64,000 bases of DNA from Candidatus Cottocaccamicrobium excrementipullorum (GTDB lineage Bacteria > Bacillota > Clostridia > Lachnospirales > Lachnospiraceae), in contig DVFL01000019.1 of the NCBI GenBank assembly GCA_018713255.1, positions 1-64,000 on the forward strand. Reading direction: 5' to 3'. How positions within the stretch are numbered: the stretch's first letter is position 1; each line of letters starts with the position of its first letter. Made by a program: the position numbers and the translations under genes. Below, piece by piece: positions 17,843 through 26,695 of this stretch. Below the pieces are notes generated by a model. That model was not told the origin of the DNA and made no database searches. It saw nothing but the letters and a program-made list of their open reading frames with translations.

Positions 17843-19603
17843 TTACTGGAACTGTGCCTCATAAAGACGCCGGTAAAAGCTTCCCTTTGCCATCAGACTG
17901 TCATGAGTTCCCTGTTCTATTACTTCCCCGTGGTTCATCACCAGAATCCAGTCTGCATTCCGGATAGTGGACAGCCGGTGGGCGATGACAAAGCAGGTTT
18001 TTCCTTCCATCAGCTTTGTCATCGCCGCCTGAATCCGGCGCTCTGTTCTGGTATCCACGTTGGAGGTGGCTTCATCCAAAATCAGCATCCCTGCATCTAA
18101 AAGCATTGCCCGGGCAATGGTTAGAAGCTGCTTCTGACCCTTCGACACATTCGACCCTTCCTCATTTAATACGGTATCATAACCCTGGGGAAGGCGGGAA
18201 ATAAAGGAATGAATTCCCGCCGCCCTGGCAGCCGCCTCCACCTGTTCTCTGGAAACCCCTTCCCGTCCATAAGAAAGATTCTCATACACCGTTCCGGTAA
18301 ACAGCCAAGTATCCTGAAGAACCATAGCGTAAGCCTTTCTTAAACTTTCTCTGGTCCAATCTTCCACAGGCCTTCCATCTACTATCACTTTGCCGGAATT
18401 GGCATCATAAAACCGCATCAGCAGATTAATCAAAGTGGTTTTTCCTGCTCCTGTGGGTCCTACAATGGCCACCAGACTGCCTGGTTTTGCATGGAGAGAA
18501 AGGTCTTTAAAAATCAATTTGCCCGGTTCATAGCCGAACGCCACATGAGAAAGTTCCACCTCTCCTTTGGTATTTTTAAGTTCCAGAGCTCCCGGCTTAT
18601 CGGCCTTCTCCGGTGCTTCATCCAATACGGCAAACACTCTCTCCGCTGCCGCCAGAGCCGACTGGAGCTCGCTTAAAATATTGGCCGCCTCATTAATCGG
18701 ACCGGAAAACTTCCGAGAATACAGCACGAAGGAAGAAATCCGCCCGGCTGACATTCTGCCGAATAAAAACAGCACCGCTCCCAATACACTGATCAATGTC
18801 AAGGAAAGATTATTTACAAAATTTACCAGTGGTCCTGTGATACTGGAATAGTACTCTGACCGATAGTAAGCATCTACCGCCTCGTGGTTTACCTGATCGA
18901 ACATCTGCTGGCGATTCTCCTCCTGGTGATACGCCTTCAAGGTTTTCTGACCGGTAACCTGCTCTTCGCCATATCCATTTAAGGCTCCCATGGCTCGTGA
19001 CCGCCGCTTAAACAGCGGTCTTGTTTTTCCCACAATAAACCGGGTAATGCAAAGAGAAAGAGGAACCGTAATGCAGAAAACCAGCACTAGCTCTTTCGAC
19101 ACCAGAATCATCATCACAAAAGATCCTACCACCGTAACTGCTGTGGTCATCAGCTGAATGACATCAGAAGAAAGAGAGGTGTTGATGGTGTCGATATCAT
19201 AAGAAATTCGGCTTAAAATATCTCCGGTCTGACGGGTATCAAAATATCCCGCCGGAAGGGTCAGGAGATGATTAAATACATCCCGCCGCATCTGATAAAC
19301 TACCCTGCGGCTGATGGAAAGCATCAAAAACTGCAGGGCAAGGGACAGCACTGCCGAACAAACATAGCAGACAGCCATCCAGCCGGCATAGAAAAACACT
19401 TGCTGAAAATCCACTGCTCCAGGATGAATCGCATCTACCGCCTTGCCGGCTAAATACGGACCTGCAAGAGCAAGAAGATTTCCTCCCAGATTCATGACAA
19501 AGGCGCAAAAAAAGCTTAAACGGTACCGGAATAAATATCTTCCCAGCCGAACCAAACTTCCCTTTCTATCCTTAGGTTTTTCCAGTTTATCCCCTGGCTT
19601 CAT
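17843..19603 (-). CDS. Half-size ABC exporter (membrane + ATPase), subunit 2
   Basis: 586 residues: an N-terminal six-helix exporter domain (about 25-320) fused to an ATPase (about 345-586). Walker A is GPTGAGKTT, the signature VSKGQKQLLTIARAM (SKGQ instead of SGGQ), Walker B ILDEATSNVD, and H-loop IAHRLST. Glu after Walker B is present, so this is the catalytically complete site. It begins 21 nt after the stop of the partner exporter gene, pointing to a heterodimer. Substrates could be drugs or peptides; no specificity can be read. Confidence 0.93.
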   Translation of the reverse strand: MKPGDKLEKPKDRKGSLVRLGRYLFRYRLSFFCAFVMNLGGNLLALAGPYLAGKAVDAIHPGAVDFQQVFFYAGWMAVCYVCSAVLSLALQFLMLSISRRVVYQMRRDVFNHLLTLPAGYFDTRQTGDILSRISYDIDTINTSLSSDVIQLMTTAVTVVGSFVMMILVSKELVLVFCITVPLSLCITRFIVGKTRPLFKRRSRAMGALNGYGEEQVTGQKTLKAYHQEENRQQMFDQVNHEAVDAYYRSEYYSSITGPLVNFVNNLSLTLISVLGAVLFLFGRMSAGRISSFVLYSRKFSGPINEAANILSELQSALAAAERVFAVLDEAPEKADKPGALELKNTKGEVELSHVAFGYEPGKLIFKDLSLHAKPGSLVAIVGPTGAGKTTLINLLMRFYDANSGKVIVDGRPVEDWTRESLRKAYAMVLQDTWLFTGTVYENLSYGREGVSREQVEAAARAAGIHSFISRLPQGYDTVLNEEGSNVSKGQKQLLTIARAMLLDAGMLILDEATSNVDTRTERRIQAAMTKLMEGKTCFVIAHRLSTIRNADWILVMNHGEVIEQGTHDSLMAKGSFYRRLYEAQFQ

Positions 19604-19624
19604 GATCTTTTCCCCCTTCCCCCA

Positions 19625-21409
19625 TTAAAGATTTCCCGTCTGCATGGCATAAAGCTCACGGTAAGGCTCACAAGAATTCAGCAATTCCTCATGACTGCCG
19701 TATCCCAGTACATTTCCATTTTCTAGCACCAGAATATGATCAGCATGGCTGATGGAACTAATCCTCTGAGCAATATAAATGCCGGTTACATTGCCGTATT
19801 CTTCCTTGATGGCCCGGCGCAGCTTAAGGTCTGTAGCATAATCCAATGCACTGGAAGAATCGTCCAGAATCAAAACCTTCGGCTCTCCTGCCAATGCTCT
19901 GGCAATGAGAATTCTCTGCTTTTGGCCGCCGCTTAAATTTGCTCCTCGGATATTCAGTTTTTCCTGGCTCTGGCCTGTCTTCTCCTTTACAAACTCTTCC
20001 GCCTGGGCCGCCCGGATAGCCTTCTCCACCTGGCGTCTGGTAAGATTTCTTCCCAGACGGACATTCTCGTAAATTGTATCTTCAAAAAGAGTGTCGCTCT
20101 GGAAGACCACGCCGATCTGCTCCCGCAGCTGACCAAAGGTCTGATGGCGCACATCCTTTCCTCCCACCAGAATCCGGCCGGAATCCGGCTGATAAAGGCC
20201 TAACAAAAGCGCCGCCACCGCAGTCTTTCCTGCTCCTGTTTCTCCAATAATTCCCAGAGACTCTCCCCGTTTCAGGGAAAAGGAAATCTTATTTAGCACC
20301 GGCTTTCCCGGATAATAGGAAAAGGTCACATTTTTAAAGGCCACAAACTCTTCCTGGCTTCCCCAATCTATAACCGGCTCAGCCGTCTGTTCCCCGCCGC
20401 TTTCTTCTTTTCCTTCCTCCTCCAGGGCTTCTTTCCTTGTCAGCTTCTGGTCTAACTCCTGCTCGTCTTCAGTCTCTAAAATCTGTGAAATCCGTTCAGC
20501 TGAAGCCTCGCCTTTGGAGAAAATCACAAACATCTTTGAGATGGACAGCATCGCGTTAAGGATAATGGTAAAGTAAGTCAAAAACGCCAGGATCTTTCCT
20601 ACCTCACTGGTGCCGTTCTGGACTCTGAAGGCTCCTACGATGACCACCAGCACCAGCCCCAGATTTAAAATCAAATTCATAGCCGGATTCAGCGAAGCAG
20701 TAACCATTCCCGCCCGCTGCTCCCGATCCACCACCATACGATTCCACCGGTCAAAACGGTTCTTTTCATATTCTGCCTTAGAAAGAGCTTTAATTACCCG
20801 GATTCCCGCAATATCCTCCCGAACCAAACGGACGAAACCATCCACCGCCTCCTGAGTTTTGGTATACATGGGAATGCTTTTCTTCGTCAAATACCAGATA
20901 ATCAAGCCAAGCACCGGCGTTAAGGCCAAGAGAATCGAAGCCAGCACCCAGTCCAGCGTTAACGTCATTACAATTCCCCCCAGGAAAAGCACTGGGGCCC
21001 GTACCCCCTGACGCTGCATGCGGCTCAGCATATTATGCACATTATAAGTATCGCTGGTTAGACGGGAAATCAGAGTAGGCTTAGTCCACCGGTCTACCTG
21101 AGCGCTGGGCAGATACATCACTTTATGAAATAAATCTCTCCTTAGCCATTCTACAATTTCTCCCGCCACCTTAGAGGCCATGCGGTTGGCAACTACCGTC
21201 CCCCCCATAGCCAGTATGGAACAAAGCAGCATGGCTCCGCCCCAAAATACCAGCTGCCCTACATCCTTCATGGGAATCACCGTATCAATCATATACGCCA
21301 GAATCCAAGGCAAAAAAAGATCCATAATGGTTCCCACAAACTTTACCGCCAGCCCCCATGCCATTCTGCCGGCATAAGGCCGGATATACACCCTTATAAG
21401 ACGTTTCAT
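19625..21409 (-). CDS. Half-size ABC exporter (membrane + ATPase), subunit 1
   Basis: 594 residues with the same membrane-ATPase layout. Walker A is GETGAGKTA, signature LSGGQKQRILIARA. After Walker B the sequence is LILDDSSSALD, where Asp replaces the usual catalytic Glu, and the H-loop His is Gln in IAQRISS. This makes it the degenerate half typical of asymmetric heterodimeric exporters such as the BmrCD/LmrCD type. A Glu-rich stretch (about 330-360) separates the two domains. Its ATG overlaps the ABC-F stop by 4 nt (21406-21409). Confidence 0.93.
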   Translation of the reverse strand: MKRLIRVYIRPYAGRMAWGLAVKFVGTIMDLFLPWILAYMIDTVIPMKDVGQLVFWGGAMLLCSILAMGGTVVANRMASKVAGEIVEWLRRDLFHKVMYLPSAQVDRWTKPTLISRLTSDTYNVHNMLSRMQRQGVRAPVLFLGGIVMTLTLDWVLASILLALTPVLGLIIWYLTKKSIPMYTKTQEAVDGFVRLVREDIAGIRVIKALSKAEYEKNRFDRWNRMVVDREQRAGMVTASLNPAMNLILNLGLVLVVIVGAFRVQNGTSEVGKILAFLTYFTIILNAMLSISKMFVIFSKGEASAERISQILETEDEQELDQKLTRKEALEEEGKEESGGEQTAEPVIDWGSQEEFVAFKNVTFSYYPGKPVLNKISFSLKRGESLGIIGETGAGKTAVAALLLGLYQPDSGRILVGGKDVRHQTFGQLREQIGVVFQSDTLFEDTIYENVRLGRNLTRRQVEKAIRAAQAEEFVKEKTGQSQEKLNIRGANLSGGQKQRILIARALAGEPKVLILDDSSSALDYATDLKLRRAIKEEYGNVTGIYIAQRISSISHADHILVLENGNVLGYGSHEELLNSCEPYRELYAMQTGNL

Positions 21410-23343
21410 CTTACGCTGTCCCTATCCCTTTCCTGTTCTTGTTCCCCCGCTGCCTGCTCAGTTTCCTCCCAGGTATCATACCAGTTAAGACAAGCCCTGG
21501 TCCAGGCCTCCCAGGCAGAACAAAGCTCATCTTCCATTTCTTTCTCTTCTTCACAGATTGGCGGGCTTTCTCCCATCTGCGCTTCTGCCCATCTGTGCCA
21601 TTCTGCCTCCTGCCGCTCCTCATTTTCTCTCTGGTATATTGCCCACAGCTTCTCCACAGCCAGAGAAGCGGACTCCAGCTCTTCCGAAGCCAGGCGCAGC
21701 TGCCAGTCCTCGTAAGCCTCTCTGGTGCTCTGTTCTCGAAGCCGGTGCCGTTCAGCCTTAGGAACTGCTCTGATTCCCGCTAAAAGAGCCTGCTCTTCCG
21801 CTCTGATTCTAGCAGCCGGGCTCTCCCCCTGATCCGCCTTCATCCGCTCCAGATAATGGCTGTAGCCAAAGGGATAATACATCACAGACTGTCCTTCAAA
21901 AATCAGCACCGACTCCGCCACCTGATCAATAAAATACCGGTCATGGGAGACGAACAGCAAGGTTCCCTGATAGGCCTGAAAAGCGGATTCCAAAGTTTCC
22001 CTGGCCTGAATATCCATGTGATTTGTAGGTTCATCTAAAAGGAGAAGGTTAGGCCGGCTCAAAAGAAGTTCCGCCAAAAGAAGCCTGGATTTTTCTCCTC
22101 CAGAAAGAGAAGAAACTTTCACAGATGCCTTCTTCCCGCCAAATAAAAATCCAGCCAGCGCCGACCTGGCCTCTTTCTGAGTCAAGGCCGGAAACTGCCG
22201 GCAAAAATGCTCAAGAACGGTTTGTTCTGACTGAATCTCTGCAGAATGCTGGTCAAAATACCCCATCACCGTCTGATTACCAAGACTTAACCTGCCTCCA
22301 AGAGGAGGCACAAGGCCTGCCGCCGTTTTCAGAAAGGCGGATTTTCCCGCTCCATTATCTCCCAAAATTGCAATTTTCTGCCCACGCCTTACCCGCAGAG
22401 AGAGCTCCAGCAGCACCTTGTCATATCCGATTTTTAACTGTTCTGCTTCCAGCACCCATTTGCTTCCTAAGACTAATGGTTCAATAGGGGCTGCAAACGT
22501 GTGCACATCATCCGCTAAAGGCTTTTCGATCAGCTCCATCCGCTCCATCATCTTCTTTCTGGAGCGGGCAAAAGCCGCTTTTCTCGGTTTATTTTTAAAC
22601 CTGACCACCAGCTCTTCCAACCGCTCCAGCTCTTGCTTCTGACGCTCATAAGCTTTCTTTCCGGTTTCCAGCTCCTTAATCCTCTGCTTCCGGTATTCTG
22701 TATAATTGCCCCAATACCGTTTTAATTTTCCTTCCTGGAGAGCATAAACAATTTCCGCCGTTCTGTCCAGAAAAAAGCGGTCATGAGACACCATCACCAC
22801 TGCCTTTTCATAGGTTTTCAAGTAATCCTCCAGCCATTCTACCGTATGAATATCCAAGTGGTTCGTGGGCTCATCCAACAGCAGAATATCCGGCTTAAGG
22901 AGCAGCAGACGAATCAGGCAAATCTTCGTCTGTTCTCCTCCGGAAAAAGAAGAAAATTTCCGTTTTTTCTCCTCCTTGCGGAAGCCAAAACCCGTAAAAA
23001 TCCGGTCATACTCCATCTCATAGGAATAGCGTTCCCGAGAAAATCGGTCTTTGACCGGGCATTCCGCCAAAAGCAGCTCCTCCACTGTCCGGTTTCCATC
23101 CAAGTCTGGATTCTGCCGAAGCATCCCAATGGTAAGCTTTCTGTCCTGAACAATTCTCCCGCACCGCTTATCGTCCCGGTCTAAGGGAATTTCTCCTGCG
23201 ATTACCCGGAGAAGAGTTGTCTTCCCCGCCCCATTTCTTCCCACCAGGGCAATCTTTTCTTTTCCTTTCACCTCAAAATCCACGTGATCCAGTACCAACC
23301 GCCCCCCGGCGGAAACCGTTCCGTCTGAAATCTGATACAGCAT
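21406..23343 (-). CDS. ABC-F family ATPase
   Basis: 645 residues with two ATPase domains and no membrane segment, the ABC-F layout. Domain 1 has GRNGAGKTT and FSGGEQTKICLIRLLL; domain 2 has GDNGAGKSA and LSGGEKSRLLLAELLL. Both have LLDEPTNH. A basic linker rich in Lys/Arg (about 215-275) separates them. A long charged C-terminal extension (about 510-645) is probably coiled coil. ABC-F proteins act on ribosomes; some protect against antibiotics. First gene of a three-gene operon with two exporter halves. Resistance function is inference only. Confidence 0.93.
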   Translation of the reverse strand: MLYQISDGTVSAGGRLVLDHVDFEVKGKEKIALVGRNGAGKTTLLRVIAGEIPLDRDDKRCGRIVQDRKLTIGMLRQNPDLDGNRTVEELLLAECPVKDRFSRERYSYEMEYDRIFTGFGFRKEEKKRKFSSFSGGEQTKICLIRLLLLKPDILLLDEPTNHLDIHTVEWLEDYLKTYEKAVVMVSHDRFFLDRTAEIVYALQEGKLKRYWGNYTEYRKQRIKELETGKKAYERQKQELERLEELVVRFKNKPRKAAFARSRKKMMERMELIEKPLADDVHTFAAPIEPLVLGSKWVLEAEQLKIGYDKVLLELSLRVRRGQKIAILGDNGAGKSAFLKTAAGLVPPLGGRLSLGNQTVMGYFDQHSAEIQSEQTVLEHFCRQFPALTQKEARSALAGFLFGGKKASVKVSSLSGGEKSRLLLAELLLSRPNLLLLDEPTNHMDIQARETLESAFQAYQGTLLFVSHDRYFIDQVAESVLIFEGQSVMYYPFGYSHYLERMKADQGESPAARIRAEEQALLAGIRAVPKAERHRLREQSTREAYEDWQLRLASEELESASLAVEKLWAIYQRENEERQEAEWHRWAEAQMGESPPICEEEKEMEDELCSAWEAWTRACLNWYDTWEETEQAAGEQEQERDRDSVR

Positions 23344-23389
23344 GCCCTTCTCCTGTCCTCTTTCAACGTTTTTCCTCTGTCATTTTTTT

Positions 23390-23418
23390 ATTTTATCCCA
23401 GTTTTAAGGATAAATCAA
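23390..23418 (-). promoter_or_regulatory. Promoter of the ABC-F/exporter operon
   Basis: TTGATT (23413-23418), exact 17-nt spacer, TAAAAT (23390-23395) on the minus strand, about 47 nt upstream of the ATG at 23343. Confidence 0.65.
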
Positions 23419-23433
23419 TGGAATATCACGCAC

Positions 23434-23482
23434 AAAAAAGACTGCTCTCTCAGAATCTTCTCAGACGCTGAAAAAGCAGCCT
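23434..23482 (-). terminator. Intrinsic terminator after the PTS gene
   Basis: On the minus strand AGGCTGCT pairs with AGCAGTCT (one G-U pair), with the loop containing a second small hairpin, followed by T5-6. It lies about 45 nt past the PTS stop. Confidence 0.65.
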
Positions 23483-23527
23483 TTTCCTGCAAAATACTCC
23501 CCTTATTTTCTATCCATTCATGAAGGA

Positions 23528-25471
23528 TTACTGTCTTACTGCCATAATCTCCTCCATCTGCTTAACTGCCCCTTTCCTTTCCACTTCACAGGAAGAAAAA
23601 GCTGCACTGTTGGCTACCAGCACAGCCGTAGTCGGGCTGTAGCCTGCCCTGCGAATCGCTTCGATATCAAACGTAAGAAGCTTCTGTCCGGCTTCTACCT
23701 GATCTCCCATCTTAACCAGAAGACGGAAACCTTCGCCTTTCATATTCACCGTGTCGATTCCAACGTGAATCAGCATCTCCACCCCTCCCGGGCCAGTTAA
23801 TCCGATGGCGTGAAGGGTGTCTGTAGTAGAGGCAACGGTTCCTGCAAAAGGAGCGACCACCGCTCCCACTTCAGGCTCAATTCCCACCCCGTCTCCTAAA
23901 ACGCCGCCGGCAAAAATCGGATCCGGAATCTCCTCTCTGGAAATCAGGTTCCCCGTAATGGGAGAAAGAATCCGGCAGATCACTTCGCCCTCCTTCTTCT
24001 CCGAAGAAGAGCCCTCCTTCCCATCAGTCTGAACCGTTCCATCAGAAGCATCTGCAGCCTCATCTGCAGCCTTTTCCTCTGCCTTTTCTTCCCCGTCTTC
24101 TTCATCCTTCCACACAATCCAAGTAAGAGCAAAGGAAATCACAAAAGCTACGGCCAAGGAAACGGCGTACTGCGCCGTATAATCCAAGGTAATTAAAAAA
24201 CCTGGAATACCGGTAACACCATAAGAAGTGGCGCCAATGTGGAACATGGCTCCCAGCAGAGCTCCTGCAGCCCCGCCGATCATGCCGCAGACCAAGGGCT
24301 TAACCAGGCGTAAATTCACGCCGAAAATCGCCGGTTCTGTAATGCCTAAGGCTGCAGAAAGAGAAGAAGGAATCGCCACCGCCTTCATTTTATGATTCTT
24401 TGCCTTTAATCCCACAGCAAGGCAGGCTGCACCTTGGGCAAAATTTGCTGCGGAAGCAATGGGCATCCAAATATTCAAACCGCCCTCTGCAGACAGCATG
24501 CCTGCCTCGATTACATTGTACATATGATGAATACCACAGACCACGGTAAGGGGATAAAGGGCTCCCATTACCATGGAACCGACTCCGTGTCCCACGGAAA
24601 TAATCCACTGAGCAAAATCCAGCACATAATTTTCCGCCACAGAAAAAATAGGACCGATGATTCCTAAAGTCAAGAAACCAGTAATGAGCACCGTACAGAG
24701 AGGAGTGACAAACAGATCAATCATCTCTGGAACTACTTTATGGAGCCGTTTTTCCAGCTGGCTCATGAGCCACACCGCAATTATAACGGGAATCACATGT
24801 CCCTGGTAACCTACCTGGCGGATCGGCAGTCCGAAAATATGCCAAACGGGAATTTCAGAAGGATCCATCCCTGCAATGGACCAAGCGTTGATCAAATTGG
24901 GATGAATCATAATCATGCCGATCACCGCTCCCAGAAAAATATTGCCGCCAAATACTCTGGCTGCTGAAACGGCAATGAGCACGGGAAGGAAAGTAAATGC
25001 CGTATTGGCGAAAAGATCCAAAATCCCATACCAGTCGCTGCCGGCAAACGAAGGAATTGCTTTTCCCAGGGCCTCTACCAGCCCCATCATCAGGCCAGAA
25101 GCTACAATAGCGGGAAGAATGGGAACAAACACATCGCCAAGCGCCTTAATCATCCGTTTAACAACAGGCTGCCTGGCCGCTGCCGCTGCCTTTACCTCCT
25201 CTTTGGTGGCCGCCGTCATGCCGCTGACCGCCAAAAACTCATCATAAACCTTGTTCACTGTACCGGTACCGATAATCAGCTGCAGCTGGCCGTTATTGCT
25301 GAACACTCCTTTTACGCCTTCAATGTTCTCCAGCTTCTTCATATCAATTTTACTGTTATCCACCGTTACCAAACGAAGTCTGGTGGCGCAGTGAGCAGCA
25401 CTTACCAGATTTGACCGGCCTCCGAGGTTATCAAAAATCTCTTTGGCGCATTTTGCATAATCTAATGCCAT
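23528..25471 (-). CDS. PTS permease EIIBCA, sucrose/trehalose/beta-glucoside type
   Basis: A 647-residue sugar-phosphotransferase permease with domain order B-C-A. EIIB (1-85) has the phospho-Cys28 in AAHCATRLRL. EIIC (about 105-455) has about ten membrane segments. A hydrophilic Glu/Ala/Asp linker follows. EIIA of the glucose type (about 495-640) has the active His in MLIHVGIDTVNMKG. It imports and phosphorylates a disaccharide or beta-glucoside; the EIIB start resembles sucrose/trehalose permeases, but I cannot fix the sugar. Downstream of the HAD phosphatase with a 131-nt gap that shows no promoter or terminator to me. Confidence 0.92.
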   Translation of the reverse strand: MALDYAKCAKEIFDNLGGRSNLVSAAHCATRLRLVTVDNSKIDMKKLENIEGVKGVFSNNGQLQLIIGTGTVNKVYDEFLAVSGMTAATKEEVKAAAAARQPVVKRMIKALGDVFVPILPAIVASGLMMGLVEALGKAIPSFAGSDWYGILDLFANTAFTFLPVLIAVSAARVFGGNIFLGAVIGMIMIHPNLINAWSIAGMDPSEIPVWHIFGLPIRQVGYQGHVIPVIIAVWLMSQLEKRLHKVVPEMIDLFVTPLCTVLITGFLTLGIIGPIFSVAENYVLDFAQWIISVGHGVGSMVMGALYPLTVVCGIHHMYNVIEAGMLSAEGGLNIWMPIASAANFAQGAACLAVGLKAKNHKMKAVAIPSSLSAALGITEPAIFGVNLRLVKPLVCGMIGGAAGALLGAMFHIGATSYGVTGIPGFLITLDYTAQYAVSLAVAFVISFALTWIVWKDEEDGEEKAEEKAADEAADASDGTVQTDGKEGSSSEKKEGEVICRILSPITGNLISREEIPDPIFAGGVLGDGVGIEPEVGAVVAPFAGTVASTTDTLHAIGLTGPGGVEMLIHVGIDTVNMKGEGFRLLVKMGDQVEAGQKLLTFDIEAIRRAGYSPTTAVLVANSAAFSSCEVERKGAVKQMEEIMAVRQ

Positions 25472-25602
25472 GATCCATTCCCCCTGTTCTGTCGTCCCAA
25501 CTTAATTCTCCACTTCAAAAGACTGCACTTTTTTCTTCTGTTATCCTGTTCTTCTCAGCAGCCGGTCTCGTGCAGCACCCTATGTTCCTCTATGTACCAA
25601 TG

Positions 25603-26436
25603 CTAATTGATCAACTGATACTTAAGAAACGCCCGATAAAGACCGTCCTCGCTTACCGACGGACAAATATCATCCGCCAAATGCTTCAGCTGGCTGCTTC
25701 CATTCTCCATACACACCCCAAAGCCGGCAGTTTCCAGCATTTCCAGATCATTCATGCTGTCGCCGAAGGCAATCGAATCTTCCAGGCCTATTCCCAGATA
25801 ACAACAGACCCGCTTCACCCCTTTTCCTTTATCGAACGCCCGGCTTACCATCTCGCCATTTACAAAACCATACTGATCTGGTTCCTGGATGCAGAAAGAA
25901 AAATCCTCCTTCAATACCTCCCTGGGCTGGTCAAGCTGCTTAAGGGTGGGGCTCATCACCACAATCTTGTATACCGGCTGGCCCTCATACTCCTCAAGAG
26001 GCCGGATATTCAATGTGCTTTCCAGCTGCCTTCTCCAGCGGAGAAGCTCGCTGTTGGCTCCTTCTGCCGCATGGGCCGCCAGAAATTCTTTAAAGCCGGA
26101 ATCTGTAAAAGAACCGTCCCGACACTCAATGGTGTAAAAAACACCGTTCTCCTCCAACAATCTAACGGCTTTCTCCTGCTGCGCTTTCGTTACCGGGTTA
26201 TCATAAATCACCTGGTTTCCGCAGAGAATATATCCCCCAGAACTGGCAATCACCCCGTCAAAGGGATACGCCAAAAGCGGGGACAGCATCCCGTAATTGC
26301 GGCCGGAGCAAAGATATACCAAATGTCCATTTTCCCTGGCCTGACGAATCGCCTTAAGGGCGGACTGGGGAGGTTCATTTTTCCCCGGTTCTGTCAAGGT
26401 ACCGTCAATGTCCAGGAAGATAATTTTTCTCTTCAT
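25603..26436 (-). CDS. HAD-superfamily (Cof/IIB) phosphatase
   Basis: 277 residues. Motif I is FLDIDGTLT at residue 6, motif II is LCSGRNYG, and motifs III/IV are Lys in FDKGKGVKR and GDSMNDLEML. The IIB cap sits between about 85 and 190. Such enzymes dephosphorylate sugar phosphates or similar small molecules. AGGAGG precedes the ATG at 26436. It is the first gene downstream of the LacI-type regulator and its operators, and may handle a phosphorylated sugar produced by the adjacent PTS permease. Confidence 0.92.
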   Translation of the reverse strand: MKRKIIFLDIDGTLTEPGKNEPPQSALKAIRQARENGHLVYLCSGRNYGMLSPLLAYPFDGVIASSGGYILCGNQVIYDNPVTKAQQEKAVRLLEENGVFYTIECRDGSFTDSGFKEFLAAHAAEGANSELLRWRRQLESTLNIRPLEEYEGQPVYKIVVMSPTLKQLDQPREVLKEDFSFCIQEPDQYGFVNGEMVSRAFDKGKGVKRVCCYLGIGLEDSIAFGDSMNDLEMLETAGFGVCMENGSSQLKHLADDICPSVSEDGLYRAFLKYQLIN

Positions 26437-26452
26437 AATCCTCCTTTATGTA

Positions 26453-26461
26453 ATCGTTCTC
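26453..26461 (-). promoter_or_regulatory. Operator-like site 1 (GAGAACGAT)
   Basis: GAGAACGAT on the minus strand, 17 nt before the HAD start and just upstream of its ribosome site. The same 9-mer occurs at 26540-26548 and 27838-27846, all flanking the LacI-type regulator or its neighbour operon. Confidence 0.5.
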
Positions 26462-26539
26462 TTTTAATTTTCGCCATTTTTTATTGATTTTACATGGTTT
26501 TAAAACAAATATCGGCAAATTATTGTTTTTTTATGTGAT

Positions 26540-26551
26540 ATCGTTCTCATG
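26540..26551 (-). promoter_or_regulatory. Operator-like site 2 (GAGAACGATATC)
   Basis: The site on the minus strand reads CATGAGAACGATATC and lies directly after the -10 at 26562-26567, at the predicted RNA start. A repressor bound here would block the HAD-PTS promoter. Confidence 0.55.
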
Positions 26552-26561
26552 TTGTGATTTC

Positions 26562-26590
26562 ATTATAATCACTTCCGCTCCTGCTGTAAA
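26562..26590 (-). promoter_or_regulatory. Promoter of the HAD-PTS operon
   Basis: TTTACA (26585-26590), 17-nt spacer and consensus TATAAT (26562-26567) on the minus strand, overlapped at the start site by operator 2. The leader to the HAD ATG is about 120 nt. Confidence 0.7.
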
Positions 26591-26644
26591 TTGCCAGGTT
26601 CACCAAAAGAAGTCGCAAGTTTTTATGCACTTTATCTAAAAACT

Positions 26645-26689
26645 AAGACGGTATCCTGTCTTTATTATTCAGGATACCGTCTTTTTTAT
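26645..26689. terminator. Terminator after the LacI-type regulator
   Basis: A 14-bp perfect stem, AAGACGGTATCCTG / CAGGATACCGTCTT, 11-nt loop, 13 nt past the regulator stop. T6 follows on the plus strand; on the minus strand the trailer is AGTTTTTAG, so it probably works both ways. Confidence 0.75.
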
Positions 26690-26695
26690 TTCCCC

